Assembly (NCBI RefSeq): GCF_027853245.1
Contig: NZ_JAPTZM010000008.1
Reading direction: 5' to 3' (one strand)
Length of the DNA stretch: 64,000 bases
Source: Atlantibacter subterraneus
GTDB lineage: Bacteria > Pseudomonadota > Gammaproteobacteria > Enterobacterales > Enterobacteriaceae
The first letter of the stretch is position 1. Each line of letters opens with the position of its first letter. Positions 26,888-34,873 of this stretch are shown here, piece by piece. A program made the translations under genes and the position numbers. Below the pieces are notes generated by a model. It did no database searches, had not been told where the DNA came from, and saw only the letters and a list, made by a program, of their open reading frames with translations.

Positions 26888-27757
26888 TTAGAGTCGAAAA
26901 TAACGAGCGGGGACGCCCGTTAAGGTTGTAGTTACACGTAGCAGTGCGCCGTCCGTCTCTGAGGGCTGTGACAATCCCTGGCGGGCGGAAGTGACATACA
27001 GATCGGAAAGGGTGGGGCCGCCGAAAGTACAGCTACTCGGCTGTAAAACAGGTAATCGCAGGCTATCCAGCTCGGTGAGCTGCCGCCCGTCAAGCTGATA
27101 GCGGACCAGACGGGACTGGCCCCAGCGGGCGTTGATCAACTGCCCGTCAGTGGTTAACGCGGAGCCGTCCGGGATACCGGCAACCGGGTGAGCCACTAAC
27201 GGCGTCAAACGGCTTATGTGATTACCAGCGCAGTAAAAGCAGTGGCGAAATGAATCCGCAAACCAGATGTTGCCTTCATACCAGTGCAGCGTATTGGGCA
27301 CCCACTGCTGGCTGAGCAGGCGCTGCGGCGCTTTATCACCATGGGCGAGCCGATACCAGCTCCCCAGCGCGGCTTCCGCTGCGGGATCCATGGTGCTGAA
27401 CCAGAGCGCGCCGTCCGGGGCGATGGCGGCTTCGTTTGGCCGGGTGCCCCGGGCATCTTCGGGATAAGCGCAAATGCGTTCGATATTACCCGTCGCATAA
27501 TCGTACAGACGGATGCCATCCTGACTGACGGCTAAAAACGTTTCGGGCTGCTGCGTCAGTAATACCGCGCTGGTGAACGGCGGCATCGGGCGTTGTTCCA
27601 GCCGTTGATCTTCTGCTGGCCAATAGCGCAGCAGCCGCTGTTGCAAAATGTCGACCCAAAGCAGCGACATGCTACGCATGCACCATACGGGCGTCTCGCC
27701 GAGCAGGGCGCGGTACTGACCTACAATGTCAGGTTTGCTAATAAAGGGTGGGCGCAT
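26888..27757 (-). CDS. SMP-30/gluconolactonase family protein
   Basis: A 289-residue six-bladed beta-propeller of the SMP-30/gluconolactonase/LRE family. The first metal-binding glutamate is in ALLGETPVWCM near residue 20. The later segments TRPNEAAIAPDGALWFSTMD and GIPDGSALTTDGQLINARW carry the expected Asn and Asp metal ligands. Family members hydrolyse sugar lactones using a divalent metal. It is the first gene of the leftward lactonase/porter/dehydrogenase operon. No signal peptide is evident, so the lactone would be formed inside the cell. Confidence 0.88.
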   Translation of the reverse strand: MRPPFISKPDIVGQYRALLGETPVWCMRSMSLLWVDILQQRLLRYWPAEDQRLEQRPMPPFTSAVLLTQQPETFLAVSQDGIRLYDYATGNIERICAYPEDARGTRPNEAAIAPDGALWFSTMDPAAEAALGSWYRLAHGDKAPQRLLSQQWVPNTLHWYEGNIWFADSFRHCFYCAGNHISRLTPLVAHPVAGIPDGSALTTDGQLINARWGQSRLVRYQLDGRQLTELDSLRLPVLQPSSCTFGGPTLSDLYVTSARQGLSQPSETDGALLRVTTTLTGVPARYFRL

Positions 27758-27810
27758 TGGAGTAGCTCCTTAACACGCAAAGCAAATTCAGGTAATACAA
27801 ATATTATTTT

Positions 27811-27823
27811 CTTGTATGACAAG
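27811..27823. promoter_or_regulatory. Palindrome CTTGTATGACAAG in front of the lactonase operon
   Basis: The perfect inverted repeat CTTGT-N3-ACAAG lies 54 bases upstream of the lactonase ATG. It resembles the operator pattern of FadR-subfamily GntR repressors (core GT-N3-AC). No GntR gene is present in the window, so the regulator, if any, is elsewhere. Confidence 0.45.
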
Positions 27824-27989
27824 AGGGTAGGGCAAAAAGTCAGACTGTTTTGTGAATGGGATCGAAAATAAAACGGGTGATGTCAGAAAAACGGTTAATT
27901 TATGACTTCACTACAGAAAGCCACATGTATAACAAAAGTAATCTATATATAAGATATTGTATTTTAATAAAAATAAGGTTTTAAGTGAT

Positions 27990-28904
27990 ATGAAGCTACC
28001 CATTATTTTAGATACCGATCCGGGCATTGATGATGCCGTCGCCATTGCCGCCGCGCTGTTCGCGCCAACTCTTTCGTTACAGTTGATCACCACGGTAGCG
28101 GGGAACGTGAGCGTGGATAAAACCACTCGCAACGCCTTACAGTTGGTCAATTTCTGGAATGCCGGGGTACCGGTGGCGCGCGGCGCAGCGACCCCGCTGG
28201 TGCGTCCGCTGCGTGATGCAGCCTATGTGCACGGCGAATCGGGGATGGAAGGGTATGCGTTTATCGAACATGACCGCAAAATGCTGGATCAGACCGCCGC
28301 TGACGCCATCTATCATCAGCTGATGGCGAGCCCGGAACCTATCACGCTGGTGGCGATTGGACCGCTGACTAATATCGCCCTGTTGCTGACCCAGTACACG
28401 GAATGCCTGCCACGCATTCAACGCCTGGTATTGATGGGCGGTTCTGCGGGACGCGGGAATTTCACGCCCAACGCGGAATTTAATATGGCGATCGACCCCG
28501 AAGCGGCAGCACGTGTGTTCGCCAGCGGGATGGAGATTGTGATGTGCGGGCTGGATGTTACCAATCAGGCGGTGCTCACGCCGGAATTTCTGGCGACGCT
28601 GCCGGAGCGCAACGCCACTGGAAAAATGCTTCACGCCCTGTTCAGCCACTACCGCAGCGGCAGCATGAGCACCGGGCTACGTATGCACGATCTCTGCGCC
28701 ATCGCGTACCTGGTTAAACCAGATCTGTTTACGCTGAAACGCTGCTTCGTGGCGGTGGAAACCCACGGCGAGTACACCGCTGGCACTACAGTAGTGGATC
28801 TTGACGATCGTCTGGGTAAGCCTGCCAATGCCAGTGTGGCAATCGATCTGGACGTCGAAGGATTCCGTCAGTGGGTAGCGGAAATCATGGCGCAAATGCC
28901 GTAA
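27990..28904 (+). CDS. rihC: Ribonucleoside hydrolase RihC
   Basis: RihC hydrolyses purine and pyrimidine ribonucleosides to base and ribose. The N-terminal DTDPGIDDA (residues 8-16) is the calcium-binding signature of the inosine-uridine nucleoside hydrolase family. VAIGPLTNIALLL and LVLMGGSAGRGNFTPNAEFN follow, and the catalytic-histidine region is RMHDLCAIAYL. The frame extends upstream, but the ATG at 27990 gives 304 residues, identical to E. coli RihC. It sits between ispH and dapB in E. coli; here, islands separate it from both. Confidence 0.95.
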   Translation: MKLPIILDTDPGIDDAVAIAAALFAPTLSLQLITTVAGNVSVDKTTRNALQLVNFWNAGVPVARGAATPLVRPLRDAAYVHGESGMEGYAFIEHDRKMLDQTAADAIYHQLMASPEPITLVAIGPLTNIALLLTQYTECLPRIQRLVLMGGSAGRGNFTPNAEFNMAIDPEAAARVFASGMEIVMCGLDVTNQAVLTPEFLATLPERNATGKMLHALFSHYRSGSMSTGLRMHDLCAIAYLVKPDLFTLKRCFVAVETHGEYTAGTTVVDLDDRLGKPANASVAIDLDVEGFRQWVAEIMAQMP

Positions 28905-28944
28905 ATCTGTGATCTGGCTGGCAGGTTAAACACTGCATACTATA

Positions 28945-28960
28945 GGTTAATCGATTAATC
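28945..28960. promoter_or_regulatory. Palindromic operator in front of the cupin isomerase pair
   Basis: GGTTAATCGATTAATC lies 43 bases upstream of the first cupin gene. Its exact reverse complement occurs at 34713-34728, and a one-base variant lies in front of the lacI-type gene. It is one mismatch away from a perfect palindrome centred on TCGA, as expected for a LacI-family operator. Confidence 0.75.
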
Positions 28961-29002
28961 TGTCAGGATGACTCTGTTGTTCTCCTCGGGCCGGAGAAAA
29001 GC

Positions 29003-29563
29003 ATGAACGATTTATTAATCCAACCCTTCCAGCTTGCCTGGGCGACGGGTGCGTTAAGTCACGGCCCGTTAATCCGCAAAACCACTCTTCTTGGGGATCT
29101 CAGCGCTATTTTCACCGATGGCGACGCAACCCAACTGTTCCCCGATCGGCCTGCATATGATGTCGACATGTTTGATACCCCCGGCGGCGAAGGCGAGCTT
29201 TACGTCGGCGTCACACACCTTTATCCCGGTAAAGTCGGCGACGAATATTTTATGACGCGCGGTCATTTTCATCAGCGCCGTGAGCAGGGCGAGGTCTATT
29301 TTGGCCTGCAAGGCGAAGGCCTGCTGCTGATGCAAAATCAGCAGGGTCAAGCCTGGACCGAACCCGTCTTCGCCGGTTCCGTGCATATCATTCCGGGCTA
29401 TACCGCCCATCGCTTGATTAATACCGGTTCACAAACTCTGAGCGCGCTGGCCGTCTGGCCGAGTACCGCCGGGCACGACTACACCTCGCTACCGCACGGC
29501 TTTGCGCTACGGGTCATTGAAGAGGCAGGGAAAGTGCGGATTATGGCGGTGAAGCATGGCTGA
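29003..29563 (+). CDS. Cupin-type glucose-6-phosphate isomerase-like protein (first copy)
   Basis: A 186-residue protein of the archaeal-type (cupin) glucose-6-phosphate isomerase family. The cupin metal site is seen as RGHFHQRREQGEVYFGLQGEG (two His, one Glu; about residues 88-108) and HIIPGYTAHRLINTG (third His, about residue 136). Such enzymes interconvert glucose-6-phosphate and fructose-6-phosphate with a divalent metal. GGAGA precedes the ATG. The stop overlaps the start of a second cupin gene by 8 bases. The LacI-type operator in its promoter links it to the nearby mannose-family PTS operon. The true substrate may be another hexose phosphate. Confidence 0.85.
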   Translation: MNDLLIQPFQLAWATGALSHGPLIRKTTLLGDLSAIFTDGDATQLFPDRPAYDVDMFDTPGGEGELYVGVTHLYPGKVGDEYFMTRGHFHQRREQGEVYFGLQGEGLLLMQNQQGQAWTEPVFAGSVHIIPGYTAHRLINTGSQTLSALAVWPSTAGHDYTSLPHGFALRVIEEAGKVRIMAVKHG

Positions 29564-30338
29564 TATGAAAGCGAAGTACGGGCTGAACATGACCATTCAT
29601 CATCAGCCGCTGGGATTCAGCTACGACGAGGATGTTATCGGGCCGATGCCGGAAGTGCGCACGCTTGATCAGATCCGCGCCTCGCTGCGCAATCCGGAGT
29701 GTAGCGGGCCGGATGTGGTCTATGCCATCGCGATGGACGTTGCGCGCCTCCAGGATCGCGAAGAACTGCAAAAGCGCATGCTGCTGTTTGGTGTCGTGAC
29801 CTATGCCGCGGGCCAACTGGGCGATGAGCCGGTGCGCAGTCAGGGCCATATTCACCGCATCAGCCAGCACAGCGGCTGGTCCCCGCCGGAGCTGTACGAA
29901 ATCTGGCAGGGCAAAGCGATTGTCTATATGCAGGAATTTGTCGAAGACGATCCGGGGCGCTGCTTTGCGGTCATTGCCGGACCGGGCGAAAAGGTGCTGG
30001 TGCCGCCGGGATGGGGGCACGCGACGATTTCCGCTTCTGTTGACGAGCCGCTGACCTTCGGTGCCTGGTGCGATCGGGAGTATGGCTTTGAATATGACGC
30101 CGTACGGGCGCATAAGGGGCTGGCGTGGTATCCGCTGGTACAGGACGGTCATATCGTCTGGCAGCATAACGCCCACTATATGCCGGGGCGATTACAGGCG
30201 ATCACGCCGCGTCGCTACAGCGAATTCGGCATTACCGATGAGCCGATTTACCAGCAGTTTATCGACGATCCTGCCCGTTTTCAGTTTATCTCTAAACCCG
30301 ATCGGACCGCTGGCCTGTGGCGCAATTTCCACCCATAA
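29556..30338 (+). CDS. Cupin-type glucose-6-phosphate isomerase-like protein (second copy)
   Basis: A 260-residue protein of the same cupin isomerase family as its upstream neighbour but clearly diverged. The metal site reads RSQGHIHRISQ, then PPELYEIWQGKA (Glu) and VLVPPGWGHATIS (His) at about residues 95-155. An N-terminal stretch and a C-terminal 80-residue extension are absent from the first copy. It is translationally coupled to that copy by an 8-base overlap. The pair may form a hetero-oligomer or act on two related sugar phosphates; neither can be decided from sequence. The gene ends against the terminator of the convergent PTS operon. Confidence 0.83.
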   Translation: MADMKAKYGLNMTIHHQPLGFSYDEDVIGPMPEVRTLDQIRASLRNPECSGPDVVYAIAMDVARLQDREELQKRMLLFGVVTYAAGQLGDEPVRSQGHIHRISQHSGWSPPELYEIWQGKAIVYMQEFVEDDPGRCFAVIAGPGEKVLVPPGWGHATISASVDEPLTFGAWCDREYGFEYDAVRAHKGLAWYPLVQDGHIVWQHNAHYMPGRLQAITPRRYSEFGITDEPIYQQFIDDPARFQFISKPDRTAGLWRNFHP

Positions 30339-30361
30339 AAAAACCGGGGCTTATGCCCCGG
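30337..30361 (-). terminator. Terminator of the mannose-family PTS operon
   Basis: The stem CCGGGGC (30344-30350) and GCCCCGG (30355-30361) with loop TTAT is followed on the minus strand by seven T residues. The T run overlaps the stop codon of the convergent second cupin gene. Confidence 0.87.
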
Positions 30362-30375
30362 CGAGTTTGATGCGA

Positions 30376-31194
30376 TTACCCGGCAAACAGCCCGGTCGCC
30401 ACGCCTGCTGCGGCGAGGATCAACAGCAGTAGCATTGCCTTAACCGGCGATACCCCGCGCTTCGCCATCAAATACCAGGTGCCCAGCACCACAATCAGCG
30501 GCAGTAATTGCGGGAAGATCCCATCAAGCATTTGCTGAACGTGGATATTGACCCCGTCGTTCGTCACAAACTCCAGGCCGGTGCCCAACTTCACATAGCT
30601 CGCGGCTACGCCGCCCATCACAAATACGCCGAGCAGCGACAGGGCTTCACGCAGGCGTGTCGAGCGGCTGCTGACCAGCATTTCCACCGAGCCGGAGCCC
30701 ATCTGGTAGCCTTTGAGAAACAGAAACCACGAGCCGGGAATAATAATCGCCAGCCACGCCACGGTGTAAAACAGCGGGCCGAGCATACTGCCACCCGCCG
30801 CCAGCGCCATCCCGATACTGAGCAAAATCGGGATCAGCATACCGGGGATCATGGAATCACCAATCCCGGCCAGCGGCCCCATCAGGCCCACTTTCAGGGT
30901 ATTAATGGTTTCCCCGTCGATGGGTTCGCCATTGGCCTTTTTCTCTTCCAGGCCCAGCGCCATGCCGTTAACAATCGCGCCAATCTGCGGCTCGGTGTTA
31001 TAGAACGAGGCGTGACGGCGCAGCATTTCGGTGCGCGCCGCTGCGTCCGGGTAGAGTTTGCGGGCGACCGGCAACATGCTGAGGCAGAACCCAAAGGATT
31101 CCAGTCGTTCAAAGCTCATGGAGGAAAGATTATGCATCATCCAGGCGCGCCAGCAGCGGCGCAGATCTTTGCGAGTGAGTTTACGCGCTTCCAT
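30376..31194 (-). CDS. PTS EIID component, mannose/fructose/sorbose family
   Basis: A 272-residue EIID subunit. The family N-terminus LTRKDLRRCWRAWMMHNLSSMSFERL is followed by GLMGPLAGIGDSMIPGMLIPI and several C-terminal membrane segments. EIID pairs with EIIC to form the membrane channel of mannose-type PTS permeases. It is the last gene of the operon and overlaps the EIIC stop by one base (TGATG). The 272-residue length is typical. Confidence 0.92.
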   Translation of the reverse strand: MEARKLTRKDLRRCWRAWMMHNLSSMSFERLESFGFCLSMLPVARKLYPDAAARTEMLRRHASFYNTEPQIGAIVNGMALGLEEKKANGEPIDGETINTLKVGLMGPLAGIGDSMIPGMLIPILLSIGMALAAGGSMLGPLFYTVAWLAIIIPGSWFLFLKGYQMGSGSVEMLVSSRSTRLREALSLLGVFVMGGVAASYVKLGTGLEFVTNDGVNIHVQQMLDGIFPQLLPLIVVLGTWYLMAKRGVSPVKAMLLLLILAAAGVATGLFAG

Positions 31195-31991
31195 CAGAAT
31201 TCATCCTCATCATCGGCAGGCGAGGCGGCTTTCACCGCTGGCTGGGTTTCCGGTTTGTAGTTGTAATGGATCAGCGCCAGCAGCGCCCCCACGATCACCA
31301 GCGCGACCATGTTCAGTTTCAGGAACACGATGCAGACGAAACCGACCAGAAAATAGATCAACATGCTGTAGTTTTTGATGATTTGCTTGAGCAGGATCGC
31401 GATGCCCACCGCCGGTAAAATGCCGCCCAGCACGTTCATGATCGACAGCACCATGCGCGGCAGGCTGTCCATAAACTCGCTGATGTACTGCGCGCCAAAG
31501 TAGACCGCGATAAAAGTCGGGACAAAGCGCAACAGGAAGTTAGTGGCCTGGGGAAAAATAGCGCTGTTGAGATAGATACCGCGCTCGTCGCCACGCTCCA
31601 GCGCCACATCGGCGCGGTGGTTCCAGAACGAGTTCAGTACCATCATGGCGTTAAACAGAATGGTCCCGGCGATACCAATCGTGGCGGCCAGCGCCACGGC
31701 CACTTCCGGCCCTTTGCCGGAGAGTATGCCCAGTGCGATGGCCGGAAATGCGACGAAATTCAGGTCGGCGGGCATGGAGCCGCCCGGTGTCACCATCGCG
31801 ATATACACCGCCTGCACCGCCACGCCGATAATAATACCGGTGGTCACATCGCCGAGGATCAGGCCGACCAACATCCCGGAAACCAGTGGGCGGGTGATCA
31901 AATACCAGCCGCCCGTCAGGCCAAACAGCCAGGGGCTGCTTAACGCCCCCAGATAGCAAAGAATGCCAATCAATGTGGCTTCAACAATCAT
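31194..31991 (-). CDS. PTS EIIC component, mannose/fructose/sorbose family
   Basis: A 265-residue EIIC membrane subunit with multiple hydrophobic helices. The segment TRPLVSGMLVGLILGDVTTGIIIG and the stretch TPGGSMPADLNFVAFPAIALG are conserved in mannose/sorbose-type EIIC. Together with EIID it would carry the sugar across the inner membrane while EIIB phosphorylates it. The C-terminus ends in an acidic tail, ADDEDEF. It is separated from the EIIB gene by 10 bases. Confidence 0.92.
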   Translation of the reverse strand: MIVEATLIGILCYLGALSSPWLFGLTGGWYLITRPLVSGMLVGLILGDVTTGIIIGVAVQAVYIAMVTPGGSMPADLNFVAFPAIALGILSGKGPEVAVALAATIGIAGTILFNAMMVLNSFWNHRADVALERGDERGIYLNSAIFPQATNFLLRFVPTFIAVYFGAQYISEFMDSLPRMVLSIMNVLGGILPAVGIAILLKQIIKNYSMLIYFLVGFVCIVFLKLNMVALVIVGALLALIHYNYKPETQPAVKAASPADDEDEF

Positions 31992-32001
31992 GATGCGCTC
32001 C

Positions 32002-32496
32002 TCATTTTATTTTTTGCCGGGCGTCCTGCCAGCTATAGCAACTGGCATCGGGAACCAGCCGAAACTCAATGGCGTGGCCATGGGCGGCGAGCCAGTCGAA
32101 TGCGGCGGTTTCCTCGGCATTCACCGACTGATTAGGGCCGATAGTGGTGGTACTGGCGCGGGCGCTCATCGGGCCGACATTGATCTTACCGTTGGCGTTT
32201 TTCAGGCTTATCCCGGCCATCTCGATGCGCTGGAGCGTCACGGGCGATTTGCCAATCACAAAATAGCGTTTTTCACTGGCAATCACTTTTGGCAGTTTTT
32301 CGATGGCGGTAGCGGTATCGAATAACCACACTTTGGTGTCCTGCACCGCGCCCTTCATCACTGAGGAGAGCAGGGGATCGGCCGCGACGGCGTCATCAAT
32401 GGCAATGATGCCGTCACAGGGCAGCTCTTTGGCCCAGCGTGTCACGAGCTGCCCATGAATGACGCGGTCGTCAATACGTACAAATGAGAGACTCAT
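32002..32496 (-). CDS. PTS EIIB component, mannose/fructose/sorbose family
   Basis: A 164-residue cytoplasmic EIIB. The N-terminal motif VRIDDRVIHGQLVTRWAK places the phospho-accepting histidine at residue 14, as in the mannose-type EIIB family, which uses His rather than Cys. It receives phosphate from the stand-alone EIIA encoded just upstream and passes it to the sugar. EIIA and EIIB are separate proteins here, unlike E. coli ManX, where they are fused. Confidence 0.93.
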   Translation of the reverse strand: MSLSFVRIDDRVIHGQLVTRWAKELPCDGIIAIDDAVAADPLLSSVMKGAVQDTKVWLFDTATAIEKLPKVIASEKRYFVIGKSPVTLQRIEMAGISLKNANGKINVGPMSARASTTTIGPNQSVNAEETAAFDWLAAHGHAIEFRLVPDASCYSWQDARQKIK

Positions 32497-32506
32497 AGCG
32501 GGCTCC

Positions 32507-32935
32507 TTAAAAATCGTCAGAGGTTAATGAAGAAACGGGCTCGGCCTTAATCAACGTCGGCTGCGTCATTTCCAGCAACAGCGCGGCGGCGGCGTGAACA
32601 TCGGTTAACGGGGCGACCTCGTCGCTAAGCAGCAGCATCGGGAAATTTACTCCGGCAACCACGGCGACCGGCGGCACGCAGTCCGGGGAAAACGCGTAAT
32701 GGCAGGCGACGTTCCACGGCGTACCGCTTTGCATATCGCACAGCACCAGCACGCCGTCCGCGCCCTCGCGCGCCAGGGTCATTACCGCTGCGAAATCCTG
32801 TTTAAACCCTTCAATACCGCGCTGTTCATCCAGCGTGACCGCCTGCACGTGCGGCAGTTCGCCATATACCATGCGGCTGCTTTCCAGCAATGCCTGAGCA
32901 AGCGGTCCGTGGCTGGCGACAATAAAATGAATCAT
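32507..32935 (-). CDS. PTS EIIA component, mannose/fructose/sorbose family
   Basis: A 142-residue EIIA domain. The N-terminal MIHFIVASHGPLAQALLESS gives the active histidine H9, the hallmark of the mannose-type EIIA fold, and VLCDMQSGTPWNVA is the conserved second segment. It takes phosphate from HPr. It starts 2 bases after the stop of the ManA-like gene and ends 10 bases before the EIIB gene, so all five genes form one transcript. Confidence 0.92.
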   Translation of the reverse strand: MIHFIVASHGPLAQALLESSRMVYGELPHVQAVTLDEQRGIEGFKQDFAAVMTLAREGADGVLVLCDMQSGTPWNVACHYAFSPDCVPPVAVVAGVNFPMLLLSDEVAPLTDVHAAAALLLEMTQPTLIKAEPVSSLTSDDF

Positions 32936-32937
32936 GA

Positions 32938-34686
32938 TTACCCCCTCACCCAGGCTTTCACCGTCGCCAGCGTTTGCCCGACGCTTTCACCCCAGGGCGA
33001 AATGCGGTATTCGCCTACGGCGGCGGGGACGATAAAGGTTTCGGCGTAGTGGACTATATAGGGTTCAAATGCGCCGGTTGGGCTATCCACCCGCGCTTGT
33101 GCGCCCTCCACCAGATTGAGCACATTAACGCCGCCGTGGGTGTGATGGGTAACCGGCGCGCTAAACCAGTGGCGGCGGGTTTCAATAAATTCCCGCTCGT
33201 GCAGGCCGGTGCGCTCTTCGCGCCAGCCGTCGCCCTGGGCGATGGGCTCGATTCGGTTCACCAGATGTTTTTCCACCCAGCGGGTGTCACGCTGCCAGTC
33301 GATCACCTGTGCGCCATGCTCCAGGTGCACCGGGCGCGGCAGGCCGTCCAGCCCCAGGCGGCCCCAGTCCCACAGTTTGAAGGTAAAAATGTACGGCGTG
33401 GCGCTGATCTCCAGCACCATGGTGCCTTTGCCGGAACAGTGCACGGTCCCGGCGGGGATCAGGAAGTGATCGTGCTTGCGCGCCGGGATCTGATTCACGA
33501 AACGCTGGTCGTCAAACGGCTTCTCACCGCGCTGGGCGGCGTGCAGATCGTCCAGCATCGTCTGCGGCTGTGTGCCGGTCTGCGTCCCCAGATACACCAC
33601 CGCGCCCGGCTCCGCGTCGAGGATGTAATAACTTTCATCCTGGGTGTAATGCATACCGAACTGCTGCTGAATGTATTCCGTTAGCGGATGGACCTGGAAA
33701 CTCAGATTCTGGCCATCCATGGTGTCGAGAAAGTCGAAGCGGATCGGGAATTCCGCCCCGAACCGGGCGTGGACTTTTTCACCCAATAAGGGACGCGGCT
33801 GGAGCAAGACTAAATCCTGAGAGGGGATCTCGATCCGCACCGCGCCGAAGCGCAAGAACAGGCTGTTTTCCTCGGGCACACAGTCAAAACACCATGCGTA
33901 ATTCGCCGCAGAGGGATCGAGATCGAATTGCTGTTTCATCCACTGGCCGCCCCACACGCCAGGGTCGAAGAAAGGCACCACGCGAAACGGCTGGCGGGTT
34001 GCTTGCTCAAGACCGGCGCGCAGCGCATCGCCGCTGACCAGGTTTGGTTGATCTTGCTGAGTGGTATCCAGCACAAAGTCTGCGCGCTTCAGCAGCGGCG
34101 TTTTATGGCGGTCGAATACCCGCCATTCAATAAAGAACGCGCGTTTGTAGCGGCGCAGCATATCTTCGTGTTGGTTTTCAACGCCCCAGTTGCCGAATTC
34201 TCCGCTGCGCATCCGCTGCTGGATCTCCCAGCGCGCCAGATCGGCATAGACCAGCACATCACCCGGATGCACCAGCGCCGCGCCGGGGCCGTAAATCACC
34301 ACTAAACCTTGCTCAACGCGCTCAACATCCTGACGCAATTGCGCCAGCCGCTGCGCAGAAAAAAACTCAGGCAACTGATGGCATGAGAGCACGCCAAATA
34401 CCCGATCGTCTGTGAGATTGCGGGCCAGCAGGTCGTGTAAATGCTGTTCATCCAGCCGGGCGGTTTCCGCATTAACAGTTAACTGCGGCGCGAGCCGGGG
34501 CAGCAGTTGCCTTTCCAGTTCCGCCAGTCTGACGCCGGGATAACAGTCAATCACCAGTACCGTTTTCCCCTGGTTGGGACGTTTCGCGTTTAGCGCGGCA
34601 ACGATGTCGTCCCATCCCTGCCAGGCCTGATTTTCAAAACCCAGAACCGTAATTTCCGGGTATTTATCATAGGCTGTCTGTTTCAT
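32938..34686 (-). CDS. ManA-like protein: class I mannose-6-phosphate isomerase with an N-terminal kinase-fold-like region
   Basis: A 582-residue protein. The C-terminal part (from about residue 235) is a type I mannose-6-phosphate isomerase with the zinc-site segments LSFQVHP (Gln, His), DESYYILDAEPGA (Glu) and PAGTVHCSGKGTMVLEIS (His). The N-terminal 220 residues show VLVIDCYPG, LVVIYGPGAALV and DVLVYADLARWEIQQRM, which look like a uridine kinase-type fold, but I see no Walker A P-loop. An ATG at 34698 exists, but GGGAG sits 5 bases before the ATG at 34686, which is preferred. It is the first gene of the PTS operon. Likely role: isomerisation of the incoming 6-phosphate. The N-terminal domain may be regulatory or a degenerate kinase. 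Confidence 0.82.
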   Translation of the reverse strand: MKQTAYDKYPEITVLGFENQAWQGWDDIVAALNAKRPNQGKTVLVIDCYPGVRLAELERQLLPRLAPQLTVNAETARLDEQHLHDLLARNLTDDRVFGVLSCHQLPEFFSAQRLAQLRQDVERVEQGLVVIYGPGAALVHPGDVLVYADLARWEIQQRMRSGEFGNWGVENQHEDMLRRYKRAFFIEWRVFDRHKTPLLKRADFVLDTTQQDQPNLVSGDALRAGLEQATRQPFRVVPFFDPGVWGGQWMKQQFDLDPSAANYAWCFDCVPEENSLFLRFGAVRIEIPSQDLVLLQPRPLLGEKVHARFGAEFPIRFDFLDTMDGQNLSFQVHPLTEYIQQQFGMHYTQDESYYILDAEPGAVVYLGTQTGTQPQTMLDDLHAAQRGEKPFDDQRFVNQIPARKHDHFLIPAGTVHCSGKGTMVLEISATPYIFTFKLWDWGRLGLDGLPRPVHLEHGAQVIDWQRDTRWVEKHLVNRIEPIAQGDGWREERTGLHEREFIETRRHWFSAPVTHHTHGGVNVLNLVEGAQARVDSPTGAFEPYIVHYAETFIVPAAVGEYRISPWGESVGQTLATVKAWVRG

Positions 34687-34712
34687 ATGCTCTCCCATAG
34701 TCCTTGCTAAAA

Positions 34713-34728
34713 GATTAATCGATTAACC
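34713..34728. promoter_or_regulatory. Operator in the PTS operon promoter
   Basis: GATTAATCGATTAACC is the exact reverse complement of the 16-base operator at 28945-28960. It lies 27 bases upstream of the ManA-like ATG, a suitable place for repression of the PTS operon. Confidence 0.77.
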
Positions 34729-34743
34729 GATTCTGGGAAGAGT

Positions 34744-34760
34744 GGTTAACGCGATTAACC
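34744..34760. promoter_or_regulatory. Related palindrome in the PTS/lacI intergenic region
   Basis: GGTTAA-N5-TTAACC is a perfect-armed inverted repeat with the same outer arms as the neighbouring operators but a one-base longer centre. It may be a weaker site for the same regulator. Confidence 0.5.
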
Positions 34761-34799
34761 CGCCATTTATGGCAACAAAGCATCGTTTATGGGCGGTGT

Positions 34800-34815
34800 T
34801 GTGAAACGTCTCACA
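34800..34815. promoter_or_regulatory. Consensus CRP site between the PTS operon and lacI-type gene
   Basis: TGTGAAACGTCTCACA carries the full consensus core TGTGA-N6-TCACA. It lies 114 bases upstream of the ManA-like start and 59 bases upstream of the LacI-type start, so it could act on either promoter. Confidence 0.75.
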
Positions 34816-34834
34816 GGATAAAGTGCAAAAAACA

Positions 34835-34850
34835 GGTTATTCGATTAATC
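34835..34850. promoter_or_regulatory. Operator in front of the LacI-type gene
   Basis: GGTTATTCGATTAATC differs by one base from the operator at 28945-28960 and shares the flanking CTGT. It lies 24 bases before the regulator's ATG, so the regulator probably represses itself. Confidence 0.72.
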
Positions 34851-34873
34851 TGTTGGCAGACAGAGGAGGATGC

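Noticed and set aside
27851..27866. CRP-like half-site TGTGA-N6-TCGAA before rihC
   Set aside because: Only one half matches the consensus well, so it was not listed as a regulatory feature.
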